Notes: generated from the letters alone by a model not told the origin. A DNA stretch of 64,000 nt from GCA-2748575 sp965222725 (GCA_965222725.1 OZ244969.1:5270001-5334000); one strand, 5' to 3'. Shown: positions 41,826 through 50,839, counted from the stretch's first letter. Numbers and translations are program-made.

Positions 41826-43088
41826 CTAGAAGTAATAAACCAGCTCCACCTGAATATAATCGTCCTTACTGAAGGCAGCGGTTTTATACTCTTCATTGAA
41901 TTCGCCAAAATCCGGGGGCGTTTCCGAGCCGGTAATCACAAAGACATCGATAAATACTTTCAGGGATTCCGCCACCCGCTTGCTGGCCTCCAGCACGTAT
42001 AGCTGTTCATCGGTTTCCGTATCCAGGTTGACGCCGAACACCACTTCAGAAGAGTCCATATCATTCAGGCTCAGGCGGCCACCCAGAAATACATCATGCT
42101 CGGCGGCCGAGGTGGCATCATCGCCCCGGTCATCGGCGCTGTATTCCGCAATCCAACCAAAGTCCATCACCGAATCAAAAATACCCACCTGGGTGTATTC
42201 AAACCCGGCCGTGCCGGCCGTGTATCTGTCGTCAAAGCCGGAGTTGGAAATAAACTCCCCTTTGAAAATCCAGGAGCCCCAGATGTACTGCAGCTCCAGC
42301 CCGGTCTGGTCAATGGTGGTGTAATAGGGAATCAGGCGCTCCGGGCCCATGGGGCCGAATTCCACCATTAAAAGCGGTGCCCGGCTGGTGCCGGAAAAGT
42401 GCGACAGCGCCCATTCCCAGTCACCATAGTAATGCTGCCAGCGGGCGGCAAACTCCGCTTTCATTTCCTCGTCGGGGTGAGCGTATTCGGCTTCATCCCA
42501 GGCAATGGGCAAGCTGGCGATCTGGAAACGGCCATTTTCACCGGGGAAAATCCGCTCCCGGTGTCCCGTCATCACAAACAGGTCCAGAATCCCCCAGTCG
42601 CGCACCAAAGACAGGTTCACCATGGGCTGACCCAGTTTTTCCTCACCATCGGGGTTCCGGGTCAGGTCTGTCTGGTTAATGATATCCACCCGGTGCTGGG
42701 ATTCTGTTTTACCCCAGAACACCTTGCGGATACCCGTGCGCAATTCGTAATCCCGGGTCACATGCAGCCAGGCCAGATCCTGAATATCGGCGTGGCGACG
42801 CTCTTCATCCTCTGAATCCCAGATCACCCAGGGCACAAACTCAAAGGTGTCGGCACCATCATTCCAGCGCTTGTAATACTCCATCCGGTAACGCACCGCC
42901 CCGGTAACATCCCGGGACTGGGTGGGTGAATCCTCGGTAAAAAAGCGCCCCTGAACACCCAGCTCATGATCCAGGCCGGATTCCGCCCAGGATAACCCCG
43001 GCAGCCAGGCCGCCAGCAGGCCGGCCCCCAGCAACGGGAATAATTGTGATCGAACCTTGGGATTTCTGAGAGTGGTAGCGGTTGCCAT
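41826..43088 (-). CDS. Predicted outer membrane beta-barrel protein
   Basis: A 420-residue exported protein of a family I cannot name with confidence. The start MATATTLRNPKVRSQLFP (GGAGA upstream) gives a signal ending near SWAE. The mature part alternates aromatic and polar residues as in porins (FEFVPWVIWDSED, WHVTRDYELRTGIRKVFWGK-like, FVVITGSE) and ends in VELVYYF, with a C-terminal Phe fit for barrel assembly. It lies between psrA and lexA, where Pseudomonas has no such gene, and upstream of the PsrA operators. A role in hydrophobic substrate uptake is possible but unproven. Confidence 0.7.
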   Translation of the reverse strand: MATATTLRNPKVRSQLFPLLGAGLLAAWLPGLSWAESGLDHELGVQGRFFTEDSPTQSRDVTGAVRYRMEYYKRWNDGADTFEFVPWVIWDSEDEERRHADIQDLAWLHVTRDYELRTGIRKVFWGKTESQHRVDIINQTDLTRNPDGEEKLGQPMVNLSLVRDWGILDLFVMTGHRERIFPGENGRFQIASLPIAWDEAEYAHPDEEMKAEFAARWQHYYGDWEWALSHFSGTSRAPLLMVEFGPMGPERLIPYYTTIDQTGLELQYIWGSWIFKGEFISNSGFDDRYTAGTAGFEYTQVGIFDSVMDFGWIAEYSADDRGDDATSAAEHDVFLGGRLSLNDMDSSEVVFGVNLDTETDEQLYVLEASKRVAESLKVFIDVFVITGSETPPDFGEFNEEYKTAAFSKDDYIQVELVYYF

Positions 43089-43141
43089 GCAGACAGTCTC
43101 CGGGCAGTACAATGGTTGCAGATAGTACGTTTAGTCATATC

Positions 43142-43156
43142 GTGACGTTTCGTCAC
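43142..43156. promoter_or_regulatory. Inverted repeat upstream of the outer membrane protein gene
   Basis: GTGACG-TTT-CGTCAC is a perfect 6-bp inverted repeat 54 bp before the ATG at 43088. It is a plausible operator; the regulator is unknown. The rest of the 341-bp gap to the next gene holds no recognised feature. Confidence 0.4.
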
Positions 43157-43429
43157 ATTCTGGCACAGCTTGTTTCCCGCTGAAAACCGCCTGAATGAAA
43201 CAGTCTTTTTCACTGCCTTTAGATTTTTCTCACGTTAGGGGTTACCTGCTTATAGCCCCGCACTATGAAAAAGCCACAACCGCCCGATCAGCTTCTGCTA
43301 ACTCCCTGAATCTTAAGCCAGTCTTCAAAAGACCGCCAAACTGATTTCAGTTAAGCAAAAATTTCGGTGTTTGGAGCCAGCTTCTGCACTCAACTAGAAT
43401 CAGGAAAGGAAGATTGCTGGAGGCGATGT

Positions 43430-43744
43430 ATGCTCACCCGACACAAACCCGAAGTTGGCACCTGGTATGAAAACCTCGAAGACGGAGAACTTTTCGAGGT
43501 GGTTGCGGTGGATGAAGATTCCGGATTCGTGGCCACACAATATTTTGATGGCGCACTGGAAGAACTGGATCAGGAAACTTTTCTGAAACTTCCCTTGCGG
43601 GTGGCGGAACAACCTGAGGATTGGTCCGGCCCCTTTGAGCTGGATGAACCCCTGGACATGGAAATGGACACATCACCGTTTGAGCCCTGGCAAACCTTTG
43701 AAGAATACGACGACGATAATCTGAATATTTCCGACCTTTATTAG
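43430..43744 (+). CDS. Small acidic conserved protein (DUF6763-like)
   Basis: A 104-residue, strongly acidic cytoplasmic protein. The N-terminal half MLTRHKPEVGTWYENLEDGELFEVVAVDEDSGFVATQYFDGALEEL resembles a short SH3/KOW-like beta domain found in conserved hypothetical proteins near lexA in pseudomonads. The C-terminal half is rich in Asp and Glu (DEPLDMEMDTSPFEPWQTFEEYDDDN) and probably disordered. The ATG follows GGAGG at the right distance, so upstream starts are rejected. The function is unknown. Confidence 0.75.
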   Translation: MLTRHKPEVGTWYENLEDGELFEVVAVDEDSGFVATQYFDGALEELDQETFLKLPLRVAEQPEDWSGPFELDEPLDMEMDTSPFEPWQTFEEYDDDNLNISDLY

Positions 43745-43851
43745 CGTGAGCAGGCCCCGCCCTTTACCCTGCCCAACCGATCTGCTGCCACTATAAATAA
43801 ACGCAGTAATCAAACACCGTCTTTACACGGCAAGTTGCAATTCATGGTTTG

Positions 43852-43912
43852 CTGTATATAATCCCAGTGACTGTATATCTGAACAGCAAACGCTCTATGT
43901 ACAGTACAACAG
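43852..43912 (+). promoter_or_regulatory. Three LexA (SOS) boxes upstream of lexA
   Basis: CTGTATATCTGAACAG (43871-43886) is a perfect CTGT-N8-ACAG box. CTGTATATAATCCCAG (43852-43867) and ATGTACAGTACAACAG (43897-43912) each have one mismatch in the conserved ends. All three lie within 61 bp, 68 bp before the lexA start, consistent with tight LexA autorepression. Confidence 0.85.
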
Positions 43913-43979
43913 ATCGCGATGTACAGCGTATCAGTGGACCCTTATCACTGGAACACCCAGATTAAAAGCCGAGCCCCAC

Positions 43980-44582
43980 ATGGAAAAACTGACGAAAAGA
44001 CAACAAGAGATCCTGGACCTGATCAAAGCTCGCATAGAGGAAACCGGCATGCCACCCACCCGGATGGATATTGCCCATGAATTCGGTTTCCGTTCCCCCA
44101 ATGCTGCCGAAGAACATCTCCGTGCTCTGGAACGTAAAGGTGCCATCGAAATTATGCCCGGTGCTTCCCGGGGCATTCGCGTGGTGGGTGCAGAAGAACC
44201 CGGCATTCCGATTATTGGTGAAGTGGCCGCCGGTTACCCGGTTCTGGCTGAAGAAAATATCAACGGTTACTGCGATGTGGAACCGGCATTTTTTAATCCG
44301 CGGGCAGATTACTTTCTGAAAGTTAAAGGCCTCAGCATGAAGGACGCCGGCATTCTGGAAGGCGACTTGCTGGCGGTTCATAAAACCACGGATGTGCGCA
44401 AGGGTCAGATCGTGGTAGCGCGTATCGGCAGCGAAGTAACCGTAAAGCGCTTTGATAAAAAGCGAAACAAAATCATATTGTTACCCGAAAACGATGAGTT
44501 TGAGCCCATCGAAGTGAGTAACAATACAGAAGATTTTGCGATTGAAGGGATTGGTGTAGGTGTTGTACGTGCGGGGTGTTAG
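43980..44582 (+). CDS. lexA: LexA repressor
   Basis: A 200-residue SOS repressor and self-cleaving protease. The winged helix domain (about 1-70) holds MPPTRMDIAHEFGFRSPNAAEEHLRALERKGAIE. The cleavage site Ala84-Gly85 (EVAAGYP) and the catalytic Ser119 (KGLSMKDAG) and Lys156 (EVTVKRF) are at the same numbers as in E. coli LexA. Three SOS boxes precede it. It is not followed by sulA as in Pseudomonas; instead its end overlaps a convergent small gene by four bases. Confidence 0.97.
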   Translation: MEKLTKRQQEILDLIKARIEETGMPPTRMDIAHEFGFRSPNAAEEHLRALERKGAIEIMPGASRGIRVVGAEEPGIPIIGEVAAGYPVLAEENINGYCDVEPAFFNPRADYFLKVKGLSMKDAGILEGDLLAVHKTTDVRKGQIVVARIGSEVTVKRFDKKRNKIILLPENDEFEPIEVSNNTEDFAIEGIGVGVVRAGC

Positions 44583-44827
44583 TGAATAATGCGATCACCG
44601 GCTTCCTGGCCGGTTTCGTCCATTTCATACAGATCGTACATTTCTCCGACCACGCTCATTCCGGCGCCGATCATGGCTTTTCCTACGTCAATGATCTGAT
44701 TATTAAGGAATACCTTGGTTTCTTCAGAGAACTCAATCGTAACTAACGGCCCGCCCTTTCCATCTGCTCTGCGCAGAATAACCTCACCGGTTTCCAGCTC
44801 TACAATTTCAAGGAAAGAAGATGACAT
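44579..44827 (-). CDS. Conserved small protein of unknown function
   Basis: An 82-residue acidic cytoplasmic protein: FLEIVELETGEVILRRADGK, then PLVTIEFSEETKVFL and a helical C-terminus with Gly/Met-rich VGKAMIGAGMSVVGEMYDL. I recognise it only as a conserved hypothetical gene that occurs near lexA and topA in pseudomonads. It ends inside the lexA stop region, converging with it, and lies 113 bp downstream of the DUF6586-like gene on the same strand. Confidence 0.72.
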   Translation of the reverse strand: MSSSFLEIVELETGEVILRRADGKGGPLVTIEFSEETKVFLNNQIIDVGKAMIGAGMSVVGEMYDLYEMDETGQEAGDRIIH

Positions 44828-44940
44828 TGAATAACTACCTCGGGCGTTTCGCGTTGGGGGAAATCCCTTTTATTTCCCCCTCAAATTGGTCGCACATACT
44901 ACCATGCGGCGGATTCGCCTACAAACGCCGACCCGGTTAT

Positions 44941-45456
44941 TCACCATTCTGACAAGGTGGTTCTGAAGTTTTCTATCTCTGTTTTCAATGCTTTATGCCA
45001 TTCAAAAATTTTTTCCGGCGTTTCATATTCTTCGACTTTTCTTACCGCAATGGCATTGAATGATGCGGGAGATTCCACACGGGAATGCATTTCCGGATCC
45101 AGCGCAACCAGCCGCTGATAAGCAGCAAGCAGTTGATTTAACCAGCTGTCCGCCTGCTGTTCCAGATTCAGAAAGTGATTAAGCTCTTGAATTTGTTTAC
45201 CTTCCTGCTGTGCCTGCTCTATCACCTGCAACAGCGTCATCGCATCACCCGGTATCAGATCATGTGTCTGGCACAACTCCCAGATAAATCCACGGTATGC
45301 CGACACCAGATGAAACACGGCTGATTCCATATTGGCCTGCACCAGGGCTTTCTGATTCATCACAGAATCGTCCTGAAGTGCTGCTTTAATAGCGTCCAGG
45401 TGAATGGCGGCAAAGTAGAGTTTCTGATTTGCTTTGCTTAATCGGTGCTTTCCCAT
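44941..45456 (-). CDS. DUF6586-like helical protein
   Basis: A 171-residue, almost wholly alpha-helical cytoplasmic protein (KANQKLYFAAIHLDAIKAAL; AVFHLVSAYRGFIWELCQTH; WHKALKTEIENFRTTLSEW). Proteins like this are found next to topA in pseudomonads and are annotated as DUF6586; the assignment is from memory of that context. The helix arrangement suggests a HEPN-like or four-helix bundle, but the HEPN RxxxxH motif is not evident. No function is known. Confidence 0.72.
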   Translation of the reverse strand: MGKHRLSKANQKLYFAAIHLDAIKAALQDDSVMNQKALVQANMESAVFHLVSAYRGFIWELCQTHDLIPGDAMTLLQVIEQAQQEGKQIQELNHFLNLEQQADSWLNQLLAAYQRLVALDPEMHSRVESPASFNAIAVRKVEEYETPEKIFEWHKALKTEIENFRTTLSEW

Positions 45457-45631
45457 ACAGATCTCTCAATTGGTCAACAGAAGGCTATTTTAACGCGGGC
45501 GAGCGCTAAACGAAATTAAGTCGCAGCAAAGATGCCTAATAACCAAATGCTATAACTGCTGCGAAGTGGCTGATAGCGGTTAAGGCAAGGGAAATAGCCA
45601 ATATACCCCGGCACCTGCTTTTGCAAAGAAA

Positions 45632-45655
45632 AAGGCCTGGCAATCGCCAGGCCTT
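45632..45655 (-). terminator. Rho-independent terminator of topA
   Basis: AAGGCCTGGC and GCCAGGCCTT form a perfect 10-bp stem with a 4-nt loop. On the minus strand it is followed by TTTTTCTTTG. It lies 29 bp after the topA stop. Confidence 0.92.
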
Positions 45656-45683
45656 AAGCAAGTAAAACTAACGCATTGTCTGA

Positions 45684-48407
45684 TCAGCTTTTCTTTTTCG
45701 CAGTACTGGATTTGGCAGCGGCTTTCTTTTTGGCCGTGGTCTTTTTCCTGGCGGCTTTCTTCTTCGCCGCCTTTTTCTTGGCTTTAACCACCTGCTCCCA
45801 TTTGCCGTTGTTGTAGTAGGCACTCCAGCCGGTAGCCTTGCCCTCAACTTCGCTCAGCACGTATTGCTCTTTGGTTTTACGGGCATAACGAATAATCGCC
45901 GGGTTTCCGTCAGGATCGGTTTCCGGCGCTTCCACCAGGTAAGCGAATTTGGGATCCAGTTTGTCTTTAACGGTTTTCAGCTCGGCTACCGTTGGCGCCC
46001 GGGTTTCCCGGTGTTTGGGAAACTGGCTGGCGGCCAGGAAAATACCGGAAGCACCGTCCCGCAACAGAAAGTAATCATCACTTTTTTCGCAGGGGAGATG
46101 TGGCATGGGTACCGGATCCGCCTTCGGTGGCGCAACTTCACCATTGCGCAGCAATTTGCGGGTGTTGCTGCACTCATCATTGGTACAGTCAAAGTACTTG
46201 CCGAAACGGCCGGTTTTTAACTGCATGTCCGAGCCGCACTTATCGCACTCCACAATGGGCCCGTCATAACCCTTGATCTTGAACTGGCCCTGCTCCACTT
46301 CATAACCGGAGCAGTCCGGGTTATTACCGCACACATGCAGTTTGCGGCCCTCGTCAATCAGATAGCTTTCCATGGCGGTGCCGCATTTTTTGCAGCGATG
46401 CATTTTACGCAGCTGATTGACTTCACCCTCTTCGTCATCAACGGCGATGGATTCTTCACCGGGAATCAGATTTATGGTTTTTTTGCAGCGCTCTTTGGGA
46501 GGCAGTGCGTAGCCGGAACACCCCAGGAAAACACCGGTGCTACCGGTACGGATGGTCATATTGCGGCCACAGTCCGGGCATTCGATACTGGTTTCTACCG
46601 GGGTATTACCCCGCATGCCGCCTTTGGCATCGGACTCCGCCGTTTCCAGCTGCTGTCTGAAATCTTCATAGAAGTTATCCAGCACTTCGCGCCAGGTCAG
46701 ATCCCCTTCGGCGATCTCATCAAGGCGCTCTTCCATGTTGGCGGTAAAACCGTAGTCCATCAGATGCTTGAAGCTTTCATTCAGGCGATCAGTGACAATA
46801 TCGCCCATTTTCTCGGCGAAAAAGCGGCGATTGTCCACTTTCACATAACCGCGGTCCTGAATGGTGGAAATGATAGAGGCATAAGTGGAAGGGCGGCCAA
46901 TACCGCGCTTTTCCAGTTCCCGCACCAGGGACGCTTCCGTAAAGCGTGCTGGCGGCTTGGTAAAGTGCTGACTGGGGTCCAGTTTTTTCAGGTCCAGCTT
47001 TTCTCCCACCTGAACGTCCGGCAGCTCCACGTCTTCATCGGATTTTTTACCACCGGGCAGGTTAACTGCCAAATGCCCTTTGAATTGCAGAATACGGCCG
47101 CGGGTTTTCAACTCAAAATCACCGGCGCCGACAATCAGGCTGGTGCTGAGATATTCCGCCGGCGGCATCTGACAGGCCACAAAGCGACGCCAGATCAGGT
47201 CATAGATCTTGTAGGCGTCCTTATCCAGGCCGGTAATCTGATCAGAGGTTACCCGCACATCAGAAGGACGAATCGCTTCGTGAGCTTCCTGTGCGCCCTC
47301 CTTGCTGGTGTAAACCTGAGGTTTTTCCGGCAGGTAGCGGTCCCCGAATTTATCCACGATGTAATCACGACAGTGGGCCACTGCATCATTACTGAGGTTG
47401 GTGGAATCGGTACGCATGTAGGTAATATAACCGGCCTCATACAGGCGCTGTGCCAGCATCATGGTACGTTTGACGCTGAATCCCAGCCGCGTACTGGCGG
47501 CTTGCTGCAGGGTTGAAGTAATAAACGGCGGTGCCGGGCGGGACTTGGTGGGTTTGTCTTCCCGCTTTGCCACGACGTAATCGGCTTTCTCCAGCAGCCC
47601 CAGTGCCTTGTCGGTCTGCTCCTTGCTGGTGGGGCGGAACTCCTGCCCTTTTTCTTTGGTTACCTGCAGGCGCAGGGCGTCTTTTTTGGCGGTGGCCGTG
47701 TCGGCAAAAACTTCCCAGTATTCTTCCGGATTAAAGGCGCGGATTTCCCGCTCCCGCTCCACAATCAGTTTTACCGCTACCGACTGTACCCGGCCGGCAG
47801 ACAGGCCCCGGGCAATCTTGGCCCAGAGCAGCGGCGACACCATGTAACCCACCACCCGGTCCAGAAAGCGGCGTGCCTGCTGGGCGTTTACCCGGTTCTG
47901 GTTCAGCCGGCCAGGCTCGGAGAAAGCCTCTTTAATGGCCGATTTGGTAATCTCGTTGAATACCACCCGTTTGAAGCGATCATCATCGCCACCAATCACC
48001 TCACGCAAATGCCAGGCAATGGCTTCCCCTTCGCGGTCCAAGTCCGTTGCCAGGTAGATTTCGTCGGCATCCTTGGCCAGACGCTTGAGTTCGGCAACCA
48101 CTTTTTCCTTGTCCGGGAGGACTTCGTACTGGGGATTCCAGCCGTTTTCCGGGTCAATGCCCATGCGGGCAATAAGGGATTTGCGGGCTTTTTCCTTTTT
48201 ATAAGCGGCTTTTTCTTCCGGGGCCATTTTGCGGGTAATCGCCGCCTGTTTGGCCCGCTCTTTGGGATCCGTTTTTTTGGCGCCACCACTGGTGGGAAGG
48301 TCACGCACATGACCCACACTGGATTTAACCACGTAATCCTTTCCAAGGTACTTATTGATGGTTTTTGCTTTAGCTGGTGACTCCACTATTACCAGTGATT
48401 TTCCCAT
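45684..48407 (-). CDS. topA: DNA topoisomerase I
   Basis: A 907-residue type IA topoisomerase that relaxes negative supercoils. The Toprim domain (about 3-140) carries VIVESPAKAKTI and TDLDREGEAIAWHL. The catalytic Tyr330 lies in GYITYMRTDSTNLS. Three C-terminal Cys4 zinc-finger regions follow (CPDCGRNM, CKKCGTAM, CDKCGSDM), then a domain with DGASGIFLAAS. The last 35 residues are a Lys/Ala tail (AKKKAAKKKAARKKTTA), common in this group and likely to bind DNA or polymerase. It has its own terminator and a 506-bp upstream non-coding region. Confidence 0.97.
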   Translation of the reverse strand: MGKSLVIVESPAKAKTINKYLGKDYVVKSSVGHVRDLPTSGGAKKTDPKERAKQAAITRKMAPEEKAAYKKEKARKSLIARMGIDPENGWNPQYEVLPDKEKVVAELKRLAKDADEIYLATDLDREGEAIAWHLREVIGGDDDRFKRVVFNEITKSAIKEAFSEPGRLNQNRVNAQQARRFLDRVVGYMVSPLLWAKIARGLSAGRVQSVAVKLIVEREREIRAFNPEEYWEVFADTATAKKDALRLQVTKEKGQEFRPTSKEQTDKALGLLEKADYVVAKREDKPTKSRPAPPFITSTLQQAASTRLGFSVKRTMMLAQRLYEAGYITYMRTDSTNLSNDAVAHCRDYIVDKFGDRYLPEKPQVYTSKEGAQEAHEAIRPSDVRVTSDQITGLDKDAYKIYDLIWRRFVACQMPPAEYLSTSLIVGAGDFELKTRGRILQFKGHLAVNLPGGKKSDEDVELPDVQVGEKLDLKKLDPSQHFTKPPARFTEASLVRELEKRGIGRPSTYASIISTIQDRGYVKVDNRRFFAEKMGDIVTDRLNESFKHLMDYGFTANMEERLDEIAEGDLTWREVLDNFYEDFRQQLETAESDAKGGMRGNTPVETSIECPDCGRNMTIRTGSTGVFLGCSGYALPPKERCKKTINLIPGEESIAVDDEEGEVNQLRKMHRCKKCGTAMESYLIDEGRKLHVCGNNPDCSGYEVEQGQFKIKGYDGPIVECDKCGSDMQLKTGRFGKYFDCTNDECSNTRKLLRNGEVAPPKADPVPMPHLPCEKSDDYFLLRDGASGIFLAASQFPKHRETRAPTVAELKTVKDKLDPKFAYLVEAPETDPDGNPAIIRYARKTKEQYVLSEVEGKATGWSAYYNNGKWEQVVKAKKKAAKKKAARKKTTAKKKAAAKSSTAKKKS

Positions 48408-48913
48408 ATATATGCTCTACTCAGGCGCTATCTATCCGCTCTCATTGGGCCGCTGACGGCAGTTTCGTTCTCGAAAGGGCGAAATTTATAAGAGATAACA
48501 AGGCCCTGGGTCAAGCCATCTCCTGACGGGTTGCGTCTTATTTCACCCTTTCCGGGGGCTCTGTGGCCCGTATTTTTGCCTGTCCGGACAGGCCCGGTAT
48601 CAGTTTGCTTTCTAGGATACTTTTTTCGATTCCGCCAAATTTTTTTTCAGGTTTCTGCACCAGGCAAGCACAGCCATGACCAGAAAGCATATAGTTTTTT
48701 CCATTTATATCAAACAGATAGACAGGAATAACAAGACAAAATTCAAATCTTTATAACAAACCCCGGTGAATAAAGGGACTTTTACCGCCGCCGGTAACCA
48801 CACCATTTACTAAGCGGGTTTGCCAATCTCTGAAGCATGGGTCTATATTTTTTTGTAATGCTTTTCATTTTCCGGGTGCAAAGCGCCCGTTTTTGAAGTT
48901 TCCGAGGGGTCCC
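48408..48913. other. Intergenic region between topA and the 48914 gene
   Basis: About 500 bp without a gene, lying between divergent genes. It should hold the topA promoter (minus) and the promoter of the exported protein (plus). The distinctive element is the palindrome at 48578-48593. The stretch from about 48640 to 48770 is AT-rich. No RNA gene was recognised. Confidence 0.5.
48578..48593. promoter_or_regulatory. 16-bp perfect palindrome upstream of topA
   Basis: GCCTGTCCGGACAGGC is fully self-complementary without a spacer. It is not followed by a T run on either strand, so it is not a terminator. A dimeric regulator site is possible; the regulator is unknown. Confidence 0.5.
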
Positions 48914-49744
48914 ATGGTTATTCGCGTCTTCAAGCAGTCACTTTTCTGGATGGCTTTTGTCTGTGCCTCCGTCAGCGCCACCCTGAGCCATGCCAACGAG
49001 GCAAAAACGGACCTGCGAACCCTGCACCAGCTGCAGCTGGATCTGCTGGAAGTGGCCAGCCAGTTCCATCGCTATCAGGGCAGCGAGGGTAATAAAAAAT
49101 ATTATCTGTCCATCAACAGCAAACTGGATGGCGTAAAAAAGGCCCTGACAGATACGGAAAACGCCCTGGATAAATACGGGCTCAGTCAGGAGGCCCAGAC
49201 CCTCAGGGACAGCAGCAAGCAGTATCTGCAAAACCTGAACACTGCCCTCGCTTCCATCAAAAATGGCGGCTTTGCGGCTTTTTCGGTGATTGATGCCTAC
49301 CTCAATGCCCACGATGCCATTCAGACCACCCTGGAGGAATCCTACCAGGCCATCAACAGTGCCAGCGGCTATTCGGTGCCCGCCAGGGTGGCGGATCTGC
49401 GCGAGCTGACACTGCTGATGCAACGCATGTACACCAAGTACATTGAAGTGAGTTCGTCCCAGTTCGGCTATACACCCCGTTCCGGCCAGGAAAATGCAGA
49501 AACCATTGATGAGCTGGCGGCACGTTTTTCCCGGGATCTGGAATCCCTGAAAACCGCCGTGCCGGTAAACTCGCCCTATGCTCCCCGCATCAACGATGTA
49601 CAGACCACCTGGCTATTTCTGGAAAAGTCCTTTGTGAACTACAACGAAAAATCTGTGCCCTTTCTGATTACCAAATTCGGTAATCAGATCATCGAGCAGC
49701 TGTCCGCCATTGCCGAGGAAATGGAAGCCGAAGGGCAAGCCTGA
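48914..49744 (+). CDS. Exported helical protein of unknown function
   Basis: A 276-residue protein. The ATG start (GAGGGG upstream) gives a Sec signal MVIRVFKQSLFWMAFVCASV ending near SHA. The rest is predicted almost entirely helical with heptad-like stretches (LRTLHQLQLDLLEVASQFHRY, LTDTENALDKYGLSQEAQTL, FLITKFGNQIIEQLSAIAEEM). It resembles the four-helix periplasmic domains of sensor proteins but has no membrane anchor beyond the signal. I do not recognise a family. It converges with the gene at 49748, with three bases between the stops. Confidence 0.68.
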   Translation: MVIRVFKQSLFWMAFVCASVSATLSHANEAKTDLRTLHQLQLDLLEVASQFHRYQGSEGNKKYYLSINSKLDGVKKALTDTENALDKYGLSQEAQTLRDSSKQYLQNLNTALASIKNGGFAAFSVIDAYLNAHDAIQTTLEESYQAINSASGYSVPARVADLRELTLLMQRMYTKYIEVSSSQFGYTPRSGQENAETIDELAARFSRDLESLKTAVPVNSPYAPRINDVQTTWLFLEKSFVNYNEKSVPFLITKFGNQIIEQLSAIAEEMEAEGQA

Positions 49745-49747
49745 TTA

Positions 49748-50260
49748 TCAGCTACCGGCGACAGGTTTGAAAAACAGCTGGCGGATTTTTGCCGTCAGCG
49801 CCTTCAGTTCATCCTGCGTGGTTTTTTCAGTCCATACCACCGCCACACTGCGCGGACCGATTTCCAGTGCCAGAAAACGCACATCCTGTTGCTCCCGCCA
49901 GGGCGCCAGCATAGCGGTCACCTCTTCCGGCTCTGCAGTCGTCACGTTGCGGGGCTCCCACACCAGCCCCTGTTCACGGTCTTTTCGCTGCACCCAGGTT
50001 TCCCGGACATCAGGGCCGGTTTCCTGTTCCCTGGCGGTCCACTGATAGCGCACCCAGGAATGATCATCCAGATGGGGGTTCCGCGCCAGGGTGGCGCTGT
50101 ACACCGGATCCTTGCGCACAGACACCGGCTGAATTCTGGCGCCGTCCATAAAGGCTGCCTGGCGCATGGCGGCCAGTTCCCGTTCCCGCTTGCCGGGGCG
50201 CAGCCAGAGCACTGGCCCTATCACCAGAAACATTGCCAGAATAATAATTACATATGCCAT
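49748..50260 (-). CDS. Membrane-anchored protein of unknown function
   Basis: A 170-residue protein with one N-terminal membrane helix (AYVIIILAMFLVIGPVLWL, about 2-20), a positively charged segment after it (RPGKRERELAAMRQAAF), then a soluble domain of about 130 residues with an RYQWTAREQ segment and EIGPRSVAVVWTEKTTQDELKAL. The start MAYVIIILAMF was chosen because the hydrophobic segment then begins at residue 2. The topology suggests the domain faces the cytoplasm. It is a conserved-hypothetical type; I cannot name a family. Confidence 0.65.
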   Translation of the reverse strand: MAYVIIILAMFLVIGPVLWLRPGKRERELAAMRQAAFMDGARIQPVSVRKDPVYSATLARNPHLDDHSWVRYQWTAREQETGPDVRETWVQRKDREQGLVWEPRNVTTAEPEEVTAMLAPWREQQDVRFLALEIGPRSVAVVWTEKTTQDELKALTAKIRQLFFKPVAGS

Positions 50261-50404
50261 AAAATTTCCTGAATTATTGACCGATCTCAACAGCAGACCC
50301 AAGGTCCTGCTATTTACGCTTGCAAATTGTCAGTGGCGCATTATTGTATAGTTTTTCATACTGTTGCCAATTTGTTTCCTGTTTAAGGATGAGAGAGACG
50401 CCCC

Positions 50405-50839
50405 ATGGCTCAATACCAACACATTTTGCTCGCCACCGATTTCAGTGAAGAATCCGACGCCGTTGTAAAACGCGCCCAGGCCCTGCGGGAAAACAATCAG
50501 TGCAAGCTCAGCATCATTCATGTATTGGAGCCCATCTCCATTGCTTATGGCGGCGAGTTCCCCGTTGACCTGGGCGACCTGCACAAGGAACTGGAAAAAC
50601 AGGCGTCAGAAAAACTCAACAAGCTGAGTGAATCACTGGGCGTAGCCGCCGAGCATTGCTATCTGGAAGTGGGCATCACGGAAAAAGAAATTATTCGTGT
50701 GGCGGAAGAACGTGATGTGGATCTGATTGTGCTGGGCAGCCACGGCCGGCACGGACTGTCGTTACTGCTGGGTTCCACTGCCAATGCCGTGCTGCACCAT
50801 GCCAAATGCGATGTACTGGCGGTGCGGGTTTTTAATTAA
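50405..50839 (+). CDS. Universal stress protein (UspA family)
   Basis: A 144-residue cytoplasmic protein with a single Usp domain. HILLATDFSEESDAVVKRA at the N-terminus and the ATP-binding signature VLGSHGRHGLSLLLGSTANAVLHHAKCDVLAVRV at the C-terminus (G-x2-G...GST) are present, so it is probably the ATP-binding kind. Usp proteins help survival in stationary phase and under stress; no Anr box was found upstream. Its stop overlaps by four bases that of the convergent Cys-rich gene. Confidence 0.93.
   Translation: MAQYQHILLATDFSEESDAVVKRAQALRENNQCKLSIIHVLEPISIAYGGEFPVDLGDLHKELEKQASEKLNKLSESLGVAAEHCYLEVGITEKEIIRVAEERDVDLIVLGSHGRHGLSLLLGSTANAVLHHAKCDVLAVRVFN

Noticed and set aside
46335..47516. 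Open frame of 393 codons on the plus strand opposite topA
   Set aside because: Antisense to the conserved core of TopA, without a recognisable domain; a shadow frame.
50264..50404. An Anr/Fnr box upstream of the universal stress gene
   Set aside because: Such genes are often under Anr, but no TTGAT-N4-ATCAA-like dyad with an acceptable score was found here.
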